Origin: Lepas anatifera
Lineage: Eukaryota; Arthropoda; Thecostraca; Lepadidae
Length of the DNA stretch: 64,000 nt
Direction of reading: 5' to 3'
Assembly: GCA_034440635.1 (NCBI GenBank)
Contig: JAOTON010002243.1
Location: forward strand, 1,024,501 to 1,088,500
Under the pieces are notes generated by a model. It was not told the origin of the DNA and did no database searches. It was given only the letters and a program-made list of their open reading frames with translations. Of the stretch, positions 36,541 through 48,264 are shown piece by piece. The first letter of the stretch is position 1. Each line of letters opens with the position of its first letter. Position numbers and translations under genes: made by a program.

Positions 36541-36715
36541 TTTGGGGGTTTATCGACGCGCCAACTACCAGGGCCATATGACGTCGCCAACTCTTTCCCT
36601 GTAGGAAGAGTTTCTCGGGAGCCAGCTTGCTCCTTGTTCAGGGAGGCCGCCGGGCCTTGAACCCGGGTCGGCTGCGTGGAAGCCAGCTACGCAGACCACT
36701 CCACTACCGCGCCCC
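36541..36715 (-). mobile_element. tRNA-derived SINE, family A, copy 1
   Basis: The minus strand starts GGGGCGCGGTAGTGGAGTGG with a B box GGGTTCAAGGC. It matches copy 2 (37183..37359) across its length and ends in CATATGGCCCTGGTAGTTGG and CGCGTCGATAA. No TSD is evident because the 3' side runs into the AT tract. Confidence 0.85.
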
Positions 36716-36744
36716 GAAACGAAAAAAAAATAGAAGCACAGAGA

Positions 36745-37800
36745 GGTAACCATGGGCTTACCGCAGGGGCCCATACTTAGGCTCCTGTTCTTCATAATTT
36801 TTGCATCTACCTTTTGTCGGCGAAAATGTTTTTACCTATCCTACGCTGATGACAAGGCCCTTCTGTTTTAAACAAAAACATTGAAGTACTTCAAAATAAT
36901 GCAACTAGGGTATTGATACAAATTTCGACTGGTTCTGCGCCATTCATCTGTCTTTCATCCTGGACAAAACTTTCACACAGGACTTTTCTCCTTATCCCAA
37001 TTTCCGTTTCCAAATCATACTAGATCAGCATATCGCGGAGGTGAAAGAAGAAATTAAGTACCTTGGGGTAGTTTCTGGTCAAAAACGTAAGTTATCTGTC
37101 CAAATTAATCATATTTCAAAAATGATTAGTAGAAACATAGGTCTTATATATAGAATTAGATAGTTCATTACCGATCGGGTTGGGGGCGCGGTAGTGGAGT
37201 GGTCAGCGTAGCTGGCTTCCACGCAGCCGACCCGGGTTCAAGGCCCGGCGGCTTCCCTGAACAAGGAGCGAGCTGGCTCCCGAGAAACCCTTCCAACAGG
37301 GAAAGAGTTTGCAACGCCATATGACCCTGGCAGTTGGTGCGTCGATAACCCCAATAAATATTACCGATCGGGTTGCATTCCCCTTCTATGATACATTAAT
37401 GCGCCAATATATCAACTATTATCGTCTCATCTGGGGTGTAATTTATTAGTTGCAACTCTAAAGAACCTTCATTGATCGGACCTTTCTGCCTAGAAGTTTG
37501 GAGCAAGCGTCCAAAAAGTATGAAATCCTCAAACATATTGATCCTGCAAAAACCTAAATGCTAATTGTAGTGCACGAGTTTCTCATTGGTCTGCTCCCAG
37601 AAGCCATTCAAATTTGTTTCACTTTAGAGAACCAAGACCGTATGATACGAGACGCGTCCTCATATTAGAGCAGCCATTTTCGAAAATAAACTACCTTCTT
37701 TTTGCTACGCCTTTCCTAGCACCTAAGTTTTAGAACAACATTGTCTCTAACTAATTTGAACCATTGTAGAAATCTAAAGAAATAGATTAACGATAAAGAA
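36745..37800 (+). pseudogene. Reverse transcriptase relic of a non-LTR retrotransposon
   Basis: This is a decayed plus-strand fragment of a LINE reverse transcriptase (RNA-directed DNA synthesis by target-primed insertion). GLPQGP is encoded at 36755-36772, and YADD, the catalytic motif C, at 36842-36853 in the same frame. A KYLGV block follows at 37056 in another frame. Then comes an ISKMISRNIGLIYRIR segment and an IWG thumb-like segment after the SINE. Many stops and frameshifts are present. The pattern fits the CR1/Jockey side of LINEs rather than L1/Tx1. The SINE 37183..37359 is inserted in it, and its TSD lies in the coding part. Confidence 0.72.
37183..37359 (+). mobile_element. tRNA-derived SINE, family A, copy 2, with 16-bp TSD
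   Basis: Perfect 16-bp TSD, ATTACCGATCGGGTTG, at 37167-37182 and 37360-37375. The 177-bp element has a tRNA-like head (GCGCGGTAGTGGAGTGGTC, B box GGGTTCAAGGC). A short body follows, then a 3' tail CATATGACCCTGGCAGTTGG and TGCGTCGATAACCCC. The tail resembles the 3' end of the LINE at 52039..52881, so that LINE family probably supplied the reverse transcriptase. Confidence 0.93.
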
Positions 37801-39050
37801 AATGTTGCGTTATCATTTCTTTGGGGAAAATAATGATGAAAGCGTGTGATTAAAAGTCGAAACTCCACCAGAACAGTGTCGCATCTTTATCAAGGTCAAT
37901 CTCTCCTGGCAATTTTAATGACGTGAGTATAGACTTTATTTCCCTGCTTTGCTTTTGTTTTATTTTGACATGAGATCGGACACAGCCAATAGACGAGACA
38001 ATCTTCTAGAAAGTAAATATAAGTCGCAAACCTCACATCGCTGCCTCTGAGGACCAGCGAGCAACAGGTGTTACCTCGCTCGCCGGTCTGACGGAACAAC
38101 GGAGTGAAATACTGGAATAATGCTCTCGTCTTGTCATCACACTTCATCATCATAAAAAGTTCAAAACACGTCCCATGCCAAATCATGCTCTCGCCAACGT
38201 ATGACGGATATCAAAGATGTCCATAGTTCAGCACCTGGTGTCAAGTCGCACACTGTGGTATTGCCACGAGGGATATAAAAAATGAGCTTATATGCAAGTG
38301 CATCGAGTTTAAGGACTGTATACCAATGCTTGTTGGGTTTCTTTCTGTATTAATTTATGACTTCATCAGGGTCAAAAATTCTCTAATAAAACCGTAGTTT
38401 ATATTGGAAAAAATTATAGTACAAGCATTGCAATTTTCAGCACCGGCCATATTGTTCTGTCAGAAGCCAAGTTTGGTAATTGACGATTTCCGTCTTCGTG
38501 TTACGAGATCTAACAAGGCACAAATATGCTCCCTTGGAATATCTATAAATTTCAGCAGTGTTTTCTTTTTGTTGCAGTCAGACCAAAGACGGCTCCAAGA
38601 CGGGTGAAGGGGGCAGTCGATTATTTTGATCCATGGAGCCGCCCGCCTGTGGACACTGGGCACTTTGAATGCTCTTAAAATGTGAAACCTGTGCCGTACA
38701 GGTGCCTTAAAACCGGCTCTATAAGGTGACGCTGTCAGAGCTGCCCTGTTTTCTGGCGTCTTTCATTGTTTGTACCTCGTTCCCAGGTAACTGCATGCCT
38801 CCGCAGTGGTGGCCCGGGCGCCGAGCCGGACGGACGTGTGACCTTGGCTCCGGACGGGTCGGGGGCCAGATCGGCGTCCAATGGCGAGCTGAAGGCGATC
38901 GAGTGTGGGGCCTGGGCGCTTACCGACTTTCAAGGTGGAATAGTGCAACGAACATGAATGTCCAAGTGAGCTCGAAGTGACTTTCAACGGCGAGTGTTTT
39001 CTGAACAGTGACAAGGGTAAAGAGTGTTTCGGTGTTTTTTTCCCGTGAAT
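37801..39050. other. No gene recognised; possibly includes the LINE 5' UTR
   Basis: The last 350 bp (about 38700-39050) become GC-richer just before the LINE ORF1 start and may be its 5' leader. No host exon could be supported. Confidence 0.4.
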
Positions 39051-40236
39051 ATGGAGTCGGACAGTGGAGACGATTCTGCCCATACAGCTGAAGGTGTAAC
39101 CTCTGGTGGTGAAAATACTACTAGGCTGCATGGCGGCCCAAAGAAACAACTCCTAGTTTCTCACTTCATACGGAAGGAAGAAACAAGGAAAAAGAAACGT
39201 GAGGCGCCGACCAGAAACTCAGCATCTCCACCAGATGCGGAGATGCCCGGGGCTAAGCGGCAGACAACGGGACCACCGGACGCTCAACCGACTCGCCTGG
39301 ATCCAGATCTTCTAGCTGCCATCTAAACGATAATTGACAGAGCAACAGAGAAGTTAATTACGGCCATGGATGGAAAATTTGAGCACCTCGAAAAGCGCCA
39401 GGCCATCCTAGAGGCAGAAAGTATGGACAAAGAAATGGAACTGAAAAAAAGTCAACGAGAAACTCGCAACACAGGAGAAGAGAGTAGAAGAGCTAGAACA
39501 GCGGATGGAAGGGATGGATGCCAACAGACGTCTTTCCTCCCTTATACTGACATGTGATGGGTTTAAGACTCGTCACAGTAATGAAGACATGGAGCAAAAG
39601 GTCGTAAGTGTCATCAACAACCGCATTCCGCACGTTTTTCTTACTACCGACTCCATCCAGGCTGCTCACCGCCTTCAATCTGACTCGAAAGTCATCGTGA
39701 AATTTGTCAAGCGCAGTACTCGCGACGCAGTCTACGACAGTCGCTTCACGATGACGAGTTCAACAGGACGGCCGCTCGCAGCATCTACAGGGGTGACCGG
39801 CCTGGCGTGGTCCCTTCTGTACATCAACGAGCAGTTGACCGCGGCAAACAACGCAATTTACCAGGAACTCCTGAGAGCACGGCGGCGCGAGAACGGCTCT
39901 CTCATCGCGTCTGTCTTCAGCCGCCGTGGTGTGGTCTGGTGCAGAACAGAGAAGAACGGCAGGAACATCAAAGTGCCGGATCAACAACATTTGCGACGGA
40001 TCCTGGGGGCGCCCGTTTTCCGCCGGCGCTCAACGGGAACGTCAGTCGGGATCGACCAACTCGCTGGGACACTCGTGCTACTGCAGCGGGATCCGGTGCG
40101 GCTGCGCCTGCGGCGCTGCCGGCTCCCTCGGCGCCTGCCCTGACCTCAGGCGAGCTGGCTGCGGGTGCTGTCGGCGGGACTCGGCCGCCGGCCCGGATCG
40201 TCGACGCCTGCGGCCCATCCGCGCCGAGATTGTGAG
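39051..40236 (+). pseudogene. LINE ORF1-like protein, broken
   Basis: ORF1 proteins of LINEs bind RNA and act as chaperones in the retrotransposon particle. An ATG at 39051 starts an acidic then Lys/Arg-rich region. A TAA at 39325 breaks it, and a coiled-coil-like stretch rich in Glu/Lys/Gln follows (about 39360-39520). A one-base shift in the A-run near 39446 moves the frame. The C-terminal part (39540-40010) has the pattern AANNAIYQELLRARR and FSRRGVVWCRTEKNGRNIKV, resembling the baculovirus FP-like domain of many ORF1 proteins. It ends in an Ala/Pro-rich tail in a different frame. Linkage to ORF2 is inferred from order and strand; 1.8 kb separates them. Confidence 0.65.
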
Positions 40237-40329
40237 ACCTGGGCCCGGCTCTGCGTCGACGGACAGTTGCTCTAACTCCCAGCAGTGCACAGTTAGTAGG
40301 CAGCAATTACTGACGGTGAGGAAACTACT

Positions 40330-42054
40330 TTGAGAATTTCTTTAAAAACTCGTGAGTTTTTAGTAGTCATTGTTGATATACTGTTATTACCTGAGTGAGA
40401 GCGGTGGATAAGGTTTCTATTAAGAGGACAACTCGTCTTTTTGAAACACATGCTGGCGCTTGTTTCGTGATGGTGCTGTTTTTTTGTCAAGTTTGTATTT
40501 GTCATATTCTTTATAGTATAACAGCTGTCTGAAATTAGTCTTTGCTAACATTGCTATAAGATGTATTCTGTTCGGAGAAAATACCCTAAGTTGTCAGACG
40601 CTTGCACAGACATTGAATACGCATAATCACGCATTTTACATTGCACATTAATTCAAGATAAATGTTGCTTTTTGTGTGTAAATGCAGGTACGTGCAGTGA
40701 TGACGTGCTGGTAACGGTCGCCGGCGGCTCCGACGGCTGGCGCGGCGGGGTCGCGCGGTCCGGCGGCGGCGGCTACTGCTTCTTCTTAGCGGTGGATATC
40801 GGCGGCGGCTGGCCGCGCGGCCCTGCTGGTGCCGCGGCGGAGTCGGCGGCGAAGGAGTGTTGTGCACATCAACAGCACACTATATCGCAGGACCGTGGGT
40901 AAGCGTAACGCTGTGTTATATGGTCAATCTTGCATGCTGATTTTGATAGATGTGAATACTGAGGGAAATCAGTTGCTGAGCAGCGAGAATTTAAAATCAA
41001 AGAAATGTTTGAGATTTAAGAATAAACGCAAATGTCGCCCAACACTGAGTTTTGTCCATGCATAGTCGAGATTCTTAAACAGTCCAGGGTCATTTCCAAA
41101 TGAAACGCATCCACAATATTATGTTAACAACATTAACAGTTAACAATATTATGGATCGAGAAGTATTGCTTTGAATATTTGTCAACGCTTTTCTTGTGTT
41201 GTCAGAAGTCCAACGTGATTTTGTTTTGGTCTAACGAGACTGTACAGCAGATGCTATGAGTTATGTGACACTGTTCTAAAATTGTTGTATGTTCAATTTC
41301 TCTTCGTTACCGCCCGCTGGTTGCGGCGGCATTACTGCGACAGCGACTGCTAAGGTGGCGTATCTGCGGGCCGCGCCTTCCAGTCAGCTCCAGTCCGAAG
41401 TCGTCTCGCGGCTGCTTGTTACGGCGAATCGCCGCCGCTCTGGTGTGTAGTTCACGGACGCTGGAATCTATTAATTTACGACTAATTCAGTATGTCACCT
41501 TTTGCGCCAGATCATTGGTAAACAACTATGGGCATTTTGCGTAAATGCATCACTGCTATCTCTAATGTATGTTATTTGTTTTCATTTATCTAATTCGTTG
41601 TCTCTACCCACAACTTGTTATGCACTGAATCACGCCAGTATGTATTACGCTCGTCCAAAAAAGCTGAGCGTCTGCGTAACTGTATGCAGCTCCCGTTGTC
41701 ACGTCGGACTGCTGTTAACGAGCGCTATTTTATCACAAATTTCGATGTTATTGTGCGTCTGGGCCCGGCACGCGGCTCTCCAGGCGGTGATAGATGGCAG
41801 TGGGCTCGGATTGGGACCCAGGCAACCAGGTTCTGTCCACCAAGTGTGTTATAGGTGGCGCATCTGTAGCTATTGTGGAAACCACTGTAACTAACCTGTT
41901 AAAACACGCCAAACACACATCACACAACAAACGCACCACACTCTCTTGCATTGCAAGCAATCAACACAACAAAACACATGCAGCAGTACAGAATAGCGGC
42001 AAGTTAGCCCTTCTAGATTTTCGCTCGTTCCGTGGCAGACGTAAAAATTAAAAG
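40330..42054. other. Unassigned DNA between LINE ORF1 and ORF2
   Basis: Non-coding sequence with a GC-rich stretch at 40700-40860. Related LINEs usually have a short gap here, so this may be an insertion, a second 5' leader, or evidence that ORF1 and ORF2 come from different insertions. Confidence 0.4.
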
Positions 42055-45000
42055 ATGTCTGAACTACGACTTATGAGTATGAACTGTTGAGGGCTCGCCT
42101 CTCAGCAGAAAAGACGGGATGTTGTTGATTTTTTGAAAAACTCCAAATTTGATATAATTTTCCTCCAAGATACCCACCTCACCACACGGTCAGTACCGTA
42201 CTTTGATGTTTTATGGAAAGGGAGAGGCTATCATGCCTGTAAGTCGAATTTTAGTCGCGGCACTTCCATTCTAATTAAGCATACATTGTCTTACGAAATT
42301 ATTTCAGAATCTGATGGTACAAATGGAAACTTAAAAGCTATTCAATGTAAAATACACGGGAACTTGTATTCCCTAATTAATGTTTATGGACCAAATGAAG
42401 ATAATCCAGTGTTTTATGAGGAATTAGAGCGATGCATTGAAACTATGGCCCCTGAAAATCTGGTAGTTGCTGGAGACTGGAATTTTGTAATCGATATAGA
42501 AAAGGATTCAAACTATATTCATGAAAGTAACAGAAATGCCAAAGCTCGTTTTCTCCGAACTGTTCAGGAATATAAACTAATATATGTATGACGGGACTTA
42601 CATCCTAATGAAAAACAATTTAGTTGGTTTAAAAGGACTCCATTAAAATATGGCCGACTAGACATGGTCTTTATAAGCAATGAACTAACTAGAAACATAA
42701 CCAAGTGCGAAATTATTCCGGCATACAGGACTGATCACTGTAGTGTAGTATGGTCTCTAAAGGAACATAATTTAAAAAAGGGCCCTGGAATATGGAAGTT
42801 TAATGAAAGTCTTCTTGATGACCCAGAATACATTCCATGCATCATTGATTGTATAAAAATCAAATAAACCAATATGCGCTCCCAATATATTCAATGGAAT
42901 TCTGATCAGAACCTTCAAATTTTGCTGAGCTGGAGCTTAGTATTGATATAAATTTGTTTTACGAAACACTAATTATGATGATTCGAGGCCAAACAGTACA
43001 ATACTCAAAACGTAAAGCACGGAGAAACAGAAATGAAGAGACCAAACTTCTACAAAAAATTGGAGAGTTAGAAAGACACGTCCTAACTGATTCAGAAGGG
43101 ATAAGTGATGAACTAATAAGGGTTAAACATAGGTTGGAGCAAATCCGAGCACCAAGGATACAAGGATTGATTACGAGATCAAGAGTAGCATGGCACGAGC
43201 AGGGAGAGAAGTGTTCAAAGTATTTTCTAGGACTTAAAAAAAGAAATGCCATTCGAAAATCAATAAATCGTATACAGAAAGCAGACAAAGTAATTTCAGA
43301 CAAGAAGCCAATTTTAGAAGAATTTTCAAATCACCTTTCAGAAAGATATAGGGCATCCAATACCGTGGAAAATGCCTCCTGTTTTCTGGAAAATACCATC
43401 GATAATAAATTAACCCAATACGAGAGAACCGAACTAGAAAAACCCATAACTCTTAATGAGCTAACACGAGCATTGCAGGGGATGAAGAAAGGACGATCTC
43501 CGGGTGTTAATGGGTTTACTGTCCCTTTCTTCAGACAATTCTGGATATACATAGGCTCATTTCTTTTGAGGGTTTTAAATAATAGCATTGCGCTAGGAAA
43601 TACATGTCATTCTTTTCGTGAAAGAATCATTACATTAATTCCGAAGCCAGGCCAGGACGAAGAATCTGTTAAGGGATGGAGGCCGATATCGTTATTAAAT
43701 ACGGACTTTAAAATTATTTACGCAGCTGTTGCTAACAGATTGAAAAGCGTAATGGATACACTTGTCTCTCCCACTCAATCAGCCTATATAAAGGGCAGAT
43801 ATATCGGAGAAAACACAAGACTAGTCTATGATGTAATCGACCATCGTAAAAAAAGAAGAGAAAACCGGACTTATTCTTGCAGCCGACTTCGAAGCTGCAT
43901 TTGAGTCTGTTCCTGGAGTTTTTTAAAACAAGCGTTAGTGTCCTTTCATTTTGGGCCTCGATTTAGATCAATTATAGACTTATTATACCTTAATTCGAAC
44001 AATTTTTCTCGAATTTTACTGGCTGGCTACTTAGGAGAAAAAATTTATTTAAACCAAGGGATCAGGCATGTACAAAGCGATGCGCGTCACTTGGTTTGGA
44101 AAATTTTTAGGGCGTACCGGTCCAACCATTTCCGGAATTCTCCAGAGAAGGATAGGTATGCGGCTCGAACACATTCTAAAGGTCAATTATGGAGCACCAT
44201 GGATAAATTCAAAACCAATCCCCTTATTTTATAAAGAAATGCTCCAATGGCTTCGCGAAGTAGTGCCAATTCCAGAACCGCGCAGCGGCGAGGACGTGAG
44301 GAAACAGATTTTATGGAATAATACAGCTTTACGCGTTGGTGGGCGTCCCTTTTTCTCCCGTGCGTTGTACAGTCGTGATATTTATTTGGTAGATGACTTC
44401 TTTGACAGTCGAGGACAAATTCTGACCCACAACACCTTTAAAGATAGGCACTCCCTTGGCACATTGAACCCATTAAATTATACCAGTTGGTGCCACGCCA
44501 TTCCTAACCACTGGAAGAGGCTTGCTGCCGGTTCAGAGCCGCTATCCGACCGGAGTAGAGATACGCTTGTCCAAATTGACATAAAAGGTACGTTGACTCC
44601 AATTCACTTAGTGAAATCAAAATTTTTCAGAGCAAAATGGCTGAAACCTATCATACCATGCGCGCAGAGCAAATGGATCAATGAAGGAGTCGACTTCGCC
44701 GGGAAGTGGAAGAAAATACACACTCTCCCATTTACACTTACAAAATCTACCCGCTTACAGAGCCTGCAATACAGGATAACTCAGATTTTTTCCAACGAGA
44801 CGTTTCTTATGTATTAGAAGGGTCATAGACGATCCGTTTTGTAATAACTGCGGTGCGATTGACAGTATACAACACTATTTCGTTGAGTGCGAAGAGGTCC
44901 GGTTGTTTTGGAATGACTTAGGTAAAAAAGTGAACGAAAAATTGAGCCCACGGAATCAGTTTACTCCTGATTGCAAAAACATTCTGTTTGGAAACTTATC

Positions 45001-45217
45001 AACTTTAAAAGTAGTCAATTACATTATATTGATTGCAAAGCAGTTCATCGTATATCGTCGTGCACAGGATGAACAAGTTCACTTAAGTCACTTCATACCT
45101 CTTGTTGTAAAGCAGTTTAGCATTGAAGCGGTTATTGCTAGAAAAGCCAAAAATATAAATAAGTTTGAGGAAAGATGGGCTCCATTCATCAACCAAAATT
45201 CCGAATTCAATCTTTAG
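42055..45217 (+). pseudogene. L1/Tx1-clade LINE ORF2 (endonuclease-reverse transcriptase), internally deleted
   Basis: ORF2 nicks the target and reverse-transcribes the element RNA. From the ATG at 42055 the apurinic-type endonuclease runs to about 42790 with FLQDTHL, INVYGPN, GDWNFV and YRTDHC. It has in-frame TGA at 42088 and 42589, and Asp where the family usually has Glu in the QETH motif. The linker (GLITRSRVAWHEQGEKCSKYF) and RT start (MKKGRSPGVNGFT, LIPKPGQ, GWRPISLL) follow. Motif A (AADFEAAFESV) is briefly out of frame near 43880-43915. The sequence jumps from GIR (about 44060) straight to the C-terminal domain, so GxRQGDP, YADD and the thumb are deleted. A frameshift near 44808 precedes a CCHC finger (CNNC-x7-H-x4-C). 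It is dead. Confidence 0.9.
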
Positions 45218-45577
45218 GCTGGTATCAATTACCTTCGAGGACTGGGTCTGACCGACCGGCGACTACATCCACATGGCTATGTTTCGGTGTCGCGTAAAGC
45301 GTTTCGCGGGAGGGGGAGGGGAAGGGGAGGGGCAGAACATGTTTCGTGTGTGATACATTTCAAGGTCTATGCTGAGTAGCAGCATGATTGGTTCCCGTGG
45401 CGAATTACAGGCTCTGCATCGTGTTATGTTCTATGGTCGCATTCTTCGTCTATTTGACTTTGACCGTGTTGTATATATATGGTTGTGAAAAAGGACAACA
45501 GGTGCAGACTATTAAGAAAGTTCAAGTGTCTGACTCAAGCAAACACAAAATGCACTGAAGATACTCCTAAAGGTGGG
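45218..45577. other. LINE 3' flank with a G-quadruplex-like run
   Basis: Probable 3' UTR of the LINE. GGGAGGGGGAGGGGAAGGGG followed by AGGGG at 45308..45333 offers five G-runs and could form a quadruplex. I see no poly(A) tail or clear TSD. Confidence 0.5.
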
Positions 45578-46150
45578 CGGGCAGGCGGTGTCAGACAGCG
45601 ACCACCATAGCCACGTCATGTTACTTACAGGCGGTCACAGACAGCGACCACCATAGCCACATCATGTGACTTACAGGCGGGGTCAGACAGCGACCACTAT
45701 AGCCACGTCATCTGATTTACGGGTGGGGTCAGACAGCGACCACCATATCCACGTCATCTGATTTACAGGCGGGGTCAGACAGTGACCACCATAGCCACAT
45801 CATGTGACTTACAGGCGGGGTCAGACAGCGACCACTATAGCCACGTCATCTGATTTACAGGCTTGGTCAGACAGCGATCACCATAGCCACGTCATCTGAT
45901 TTACAGGCGGGGTCAGACAGCGATCACCATAGCCACGTCATCTGATTTACAGGCGGGGTCAGACAGCGATCACCATAGCCACGTCATCTGATTTACAGGC
46001 GGGGTCAGACAGCGACCACTATAGCCATGTCATCTGATTTACAGGCGGGGTCAGACAGCGACCACCATAGCCACGTCATGTGACTTACAGGCGGGGTCAG
46101 ATATCGACCAATATGGCCACGTCATGTGACTTACAGGCGGAGTCAGACAG
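45578..46150. repeat. 46-bp minisatellite, about 12 units
   Basis: Units are ACAGGCGGGGTCAGACAGCG, then ACCACCATAGCCACGTCATC, then TGATTT. A CGTCA half-site is kept in nearly every unit. Confidence 0.92.
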
Positions 46151-47130
46151 TGGCCTGTCTCATGACCTGTGGTTCAGGAGAGATGGGCTCTTCACAATGT
46201 CTCTGGTCGGTTTTAGGGAGTTAAGTTCCTATGAACTCGAATGCTGCGACTTGGACTGGCTTTGCAGGCAATAATCACATAGCATTTGAAATCAGCACTT
46301 CCATATGAATTTGTAACCACATAATAGCCGGTCAGTTTTGTTGTAGACAAATCTTACCCCAGCTCTAGCTTTGAAAGTCACAGCGGCACGTTATTTTTGC
46401 AGAGCTTGACAGGTGCTTGAGGTTAGCGTGCACAGCGGAAGCACATTATGCTGGTGCCAAGCGCCTGCCACGGACTGTCGAATCTAATGGCTACCCGCCC
46501 AAGCACAGGTGATAGACAGATCGATTGATAGATAATCGCATATTACCATGCACCAGGTACGACATCGGTGCAGTTTCAGAGGGAACGATCTATTAGCCTT
46601 CCCATCAGGCAGCGTTATCACCGGCTTGTTTCCCTGATGATCCCCTCCGGGCTTGGAATCGACTCAACTCCGACAATGGACGAGATTTGACCGCGGCGCA
46701 CAGCCGGCCGTACCGCCAGGCACAAACACACGTGGGTGATTGTCGGTGGACACGCGAATCGATGCGCCGATGATGTTGGACAGACAGCTGAAGCATCGGC
46801 CGCACGCAGCGGTGGACACGCCAGCATCCCAACCAAAGATAACACACACAATCGCCAACATGCAACAATACTTAGACCTTTTCTCCGCCACAATCCTAGG
46901 TCTTTCAACACCAATATAGTGGTGTTAAACCATTGTAGATTCCCCCGCCGCGGCGCGCCTGAAGCCGCCGCTGGCCGCAGGCCGCTAATGCAGGCTGCTG
47001 ACAAACGGCGGGTAGCTATTGACAAAGCACCGGCCGGAAGCCTCTATCGACAGCCCTGCCGAACCAAATCATAAATAAGCCGACTGCGGTGAGTCATACG
47101 CACGAGCCGCCCCTCGGGAACGGTCCGGGC
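46151..47130. other. No gene recognised
   Basis: Mixed-composition DNA. Open frames up to 135 codons overlap on both strands between 46605 and 47074 but lack domain signatures. Confidence 0.5.
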
Positions 47131-47134
47131 TAAT

Positions 47135-47605
47135 CAACCGACCGCAGATTACACCCACCCTCCCCCACTCCATTCCCGTACAAACGACACCGCAGATTAC
47201 ACTCACCCTCCCCCACTCCATTCCCGTGCAAACGGCATCGCAGACTACACTTCTTCCCCTGCTCCATTCCCGTGCAAACGGAACCCCAGACTACACCCCT
47301 CCTCTGCTCCATTCCCCTGCAAACGGAACCGCAGACTACACCCACTCCTCTGCTCCATTCTCGTGCGAACGGAACCGCAGACTACACCCCTCCTCTGCTC
47401 CATTCCCGTGCGAACGGAACCGCAGACTACACCCCTCCTCTGCTCCATTCCCGTGCAAACGGAACCGCAGACTACACCCCTCCTCTGCTCTATTCCCGTG
47501 CAAACGGAACCGCAGACTACACCCCTCCTCTGCTCTATTCCCCTGCAAACGGAACCGCAGACTACACCCACTCCTCTGCTCTATTCCCGTGCAAACATGT
47601 CCTTA
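47135..47605. repeat. 45-48-bp minisatellite, about 10 units
   Basis: Units are AAACGGAACCGCAGACTACA, then CCCCTCCTCTGCTCCATTCC and CGTGC. Length variants change the CCC run. Confidence 0.92.
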
Positions 47606-47649
47606 CCGTACTGATACAACCGAACTCATCAAAGGTAAACCTTGACAGG

Positions 47650-48264
47650 ATTATTTCACCGACGTAGAGACCAGAGTTGTTCACAGGTGGGTTTGTCGTG
47701 AGGGTGGGCGTTTTATTGTTACATTGGTAGCGCTTTGATCGCTAAGTGAGGTCAGTGGTGTGACAAACAGGGAATGTATTTACAGCTCCCTGCAATTGAA
47801 TCTGGACTCGCTAGGCTCAGCATTTTTCGAATAAATTCTGGAAAACTATTGCTCCCTCGGCCATGATGAAATATACAGCTTGTGTGTTTTACCCGTGGCT
47901 TTGGATATTGTCCCAAAAACTGGGTTCCAGATTCGTAGTTTGAAAATAATTTGCAGAAAACGTTTTTGATGGCTGTCTCGTGTCAATTTAGTTTTTCGCT
48001 ATTAATCTATAGAATAGGTGGTTGCTGAGTATTAGTGGTCACGGAATCGATAGCTGGGAGCAGAACGCATAAGCTGTATGTTTAATCACGATTCTGCAAG
48101 CGGTAGTTCACTCACACTTTAACAAAAACTTCTAAGCCTAGTGTGTACAGATTCAATTGCAGGGGCTGTAGATACATACACTAACACGAGTTCATAGTTT
48201 TCCTGCACCCGCCCCTGGACCTGCCCACTAGTTATGGTAACGCTGCGAAAAAAATTGCAAACTC
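47650..48264. other. No gene recognised
   Basis: Unique-looking AT-rich DNA between two minisatellite arrays. No element ends were found. Confidence 0.5.

Noticed and set aside
38766..38957. Possible GC-rich host exon before the LINE
   Set aside because: No Ig or other domain signature and no clear phase-matched splice sites; more likely part of the LINE leader.
45578..46150. Possible CRISPR-like array (regular repeats)
   Set aside because: Units are directly adjacent, with no unique spacers; it is a minisatellite in an animal genome.
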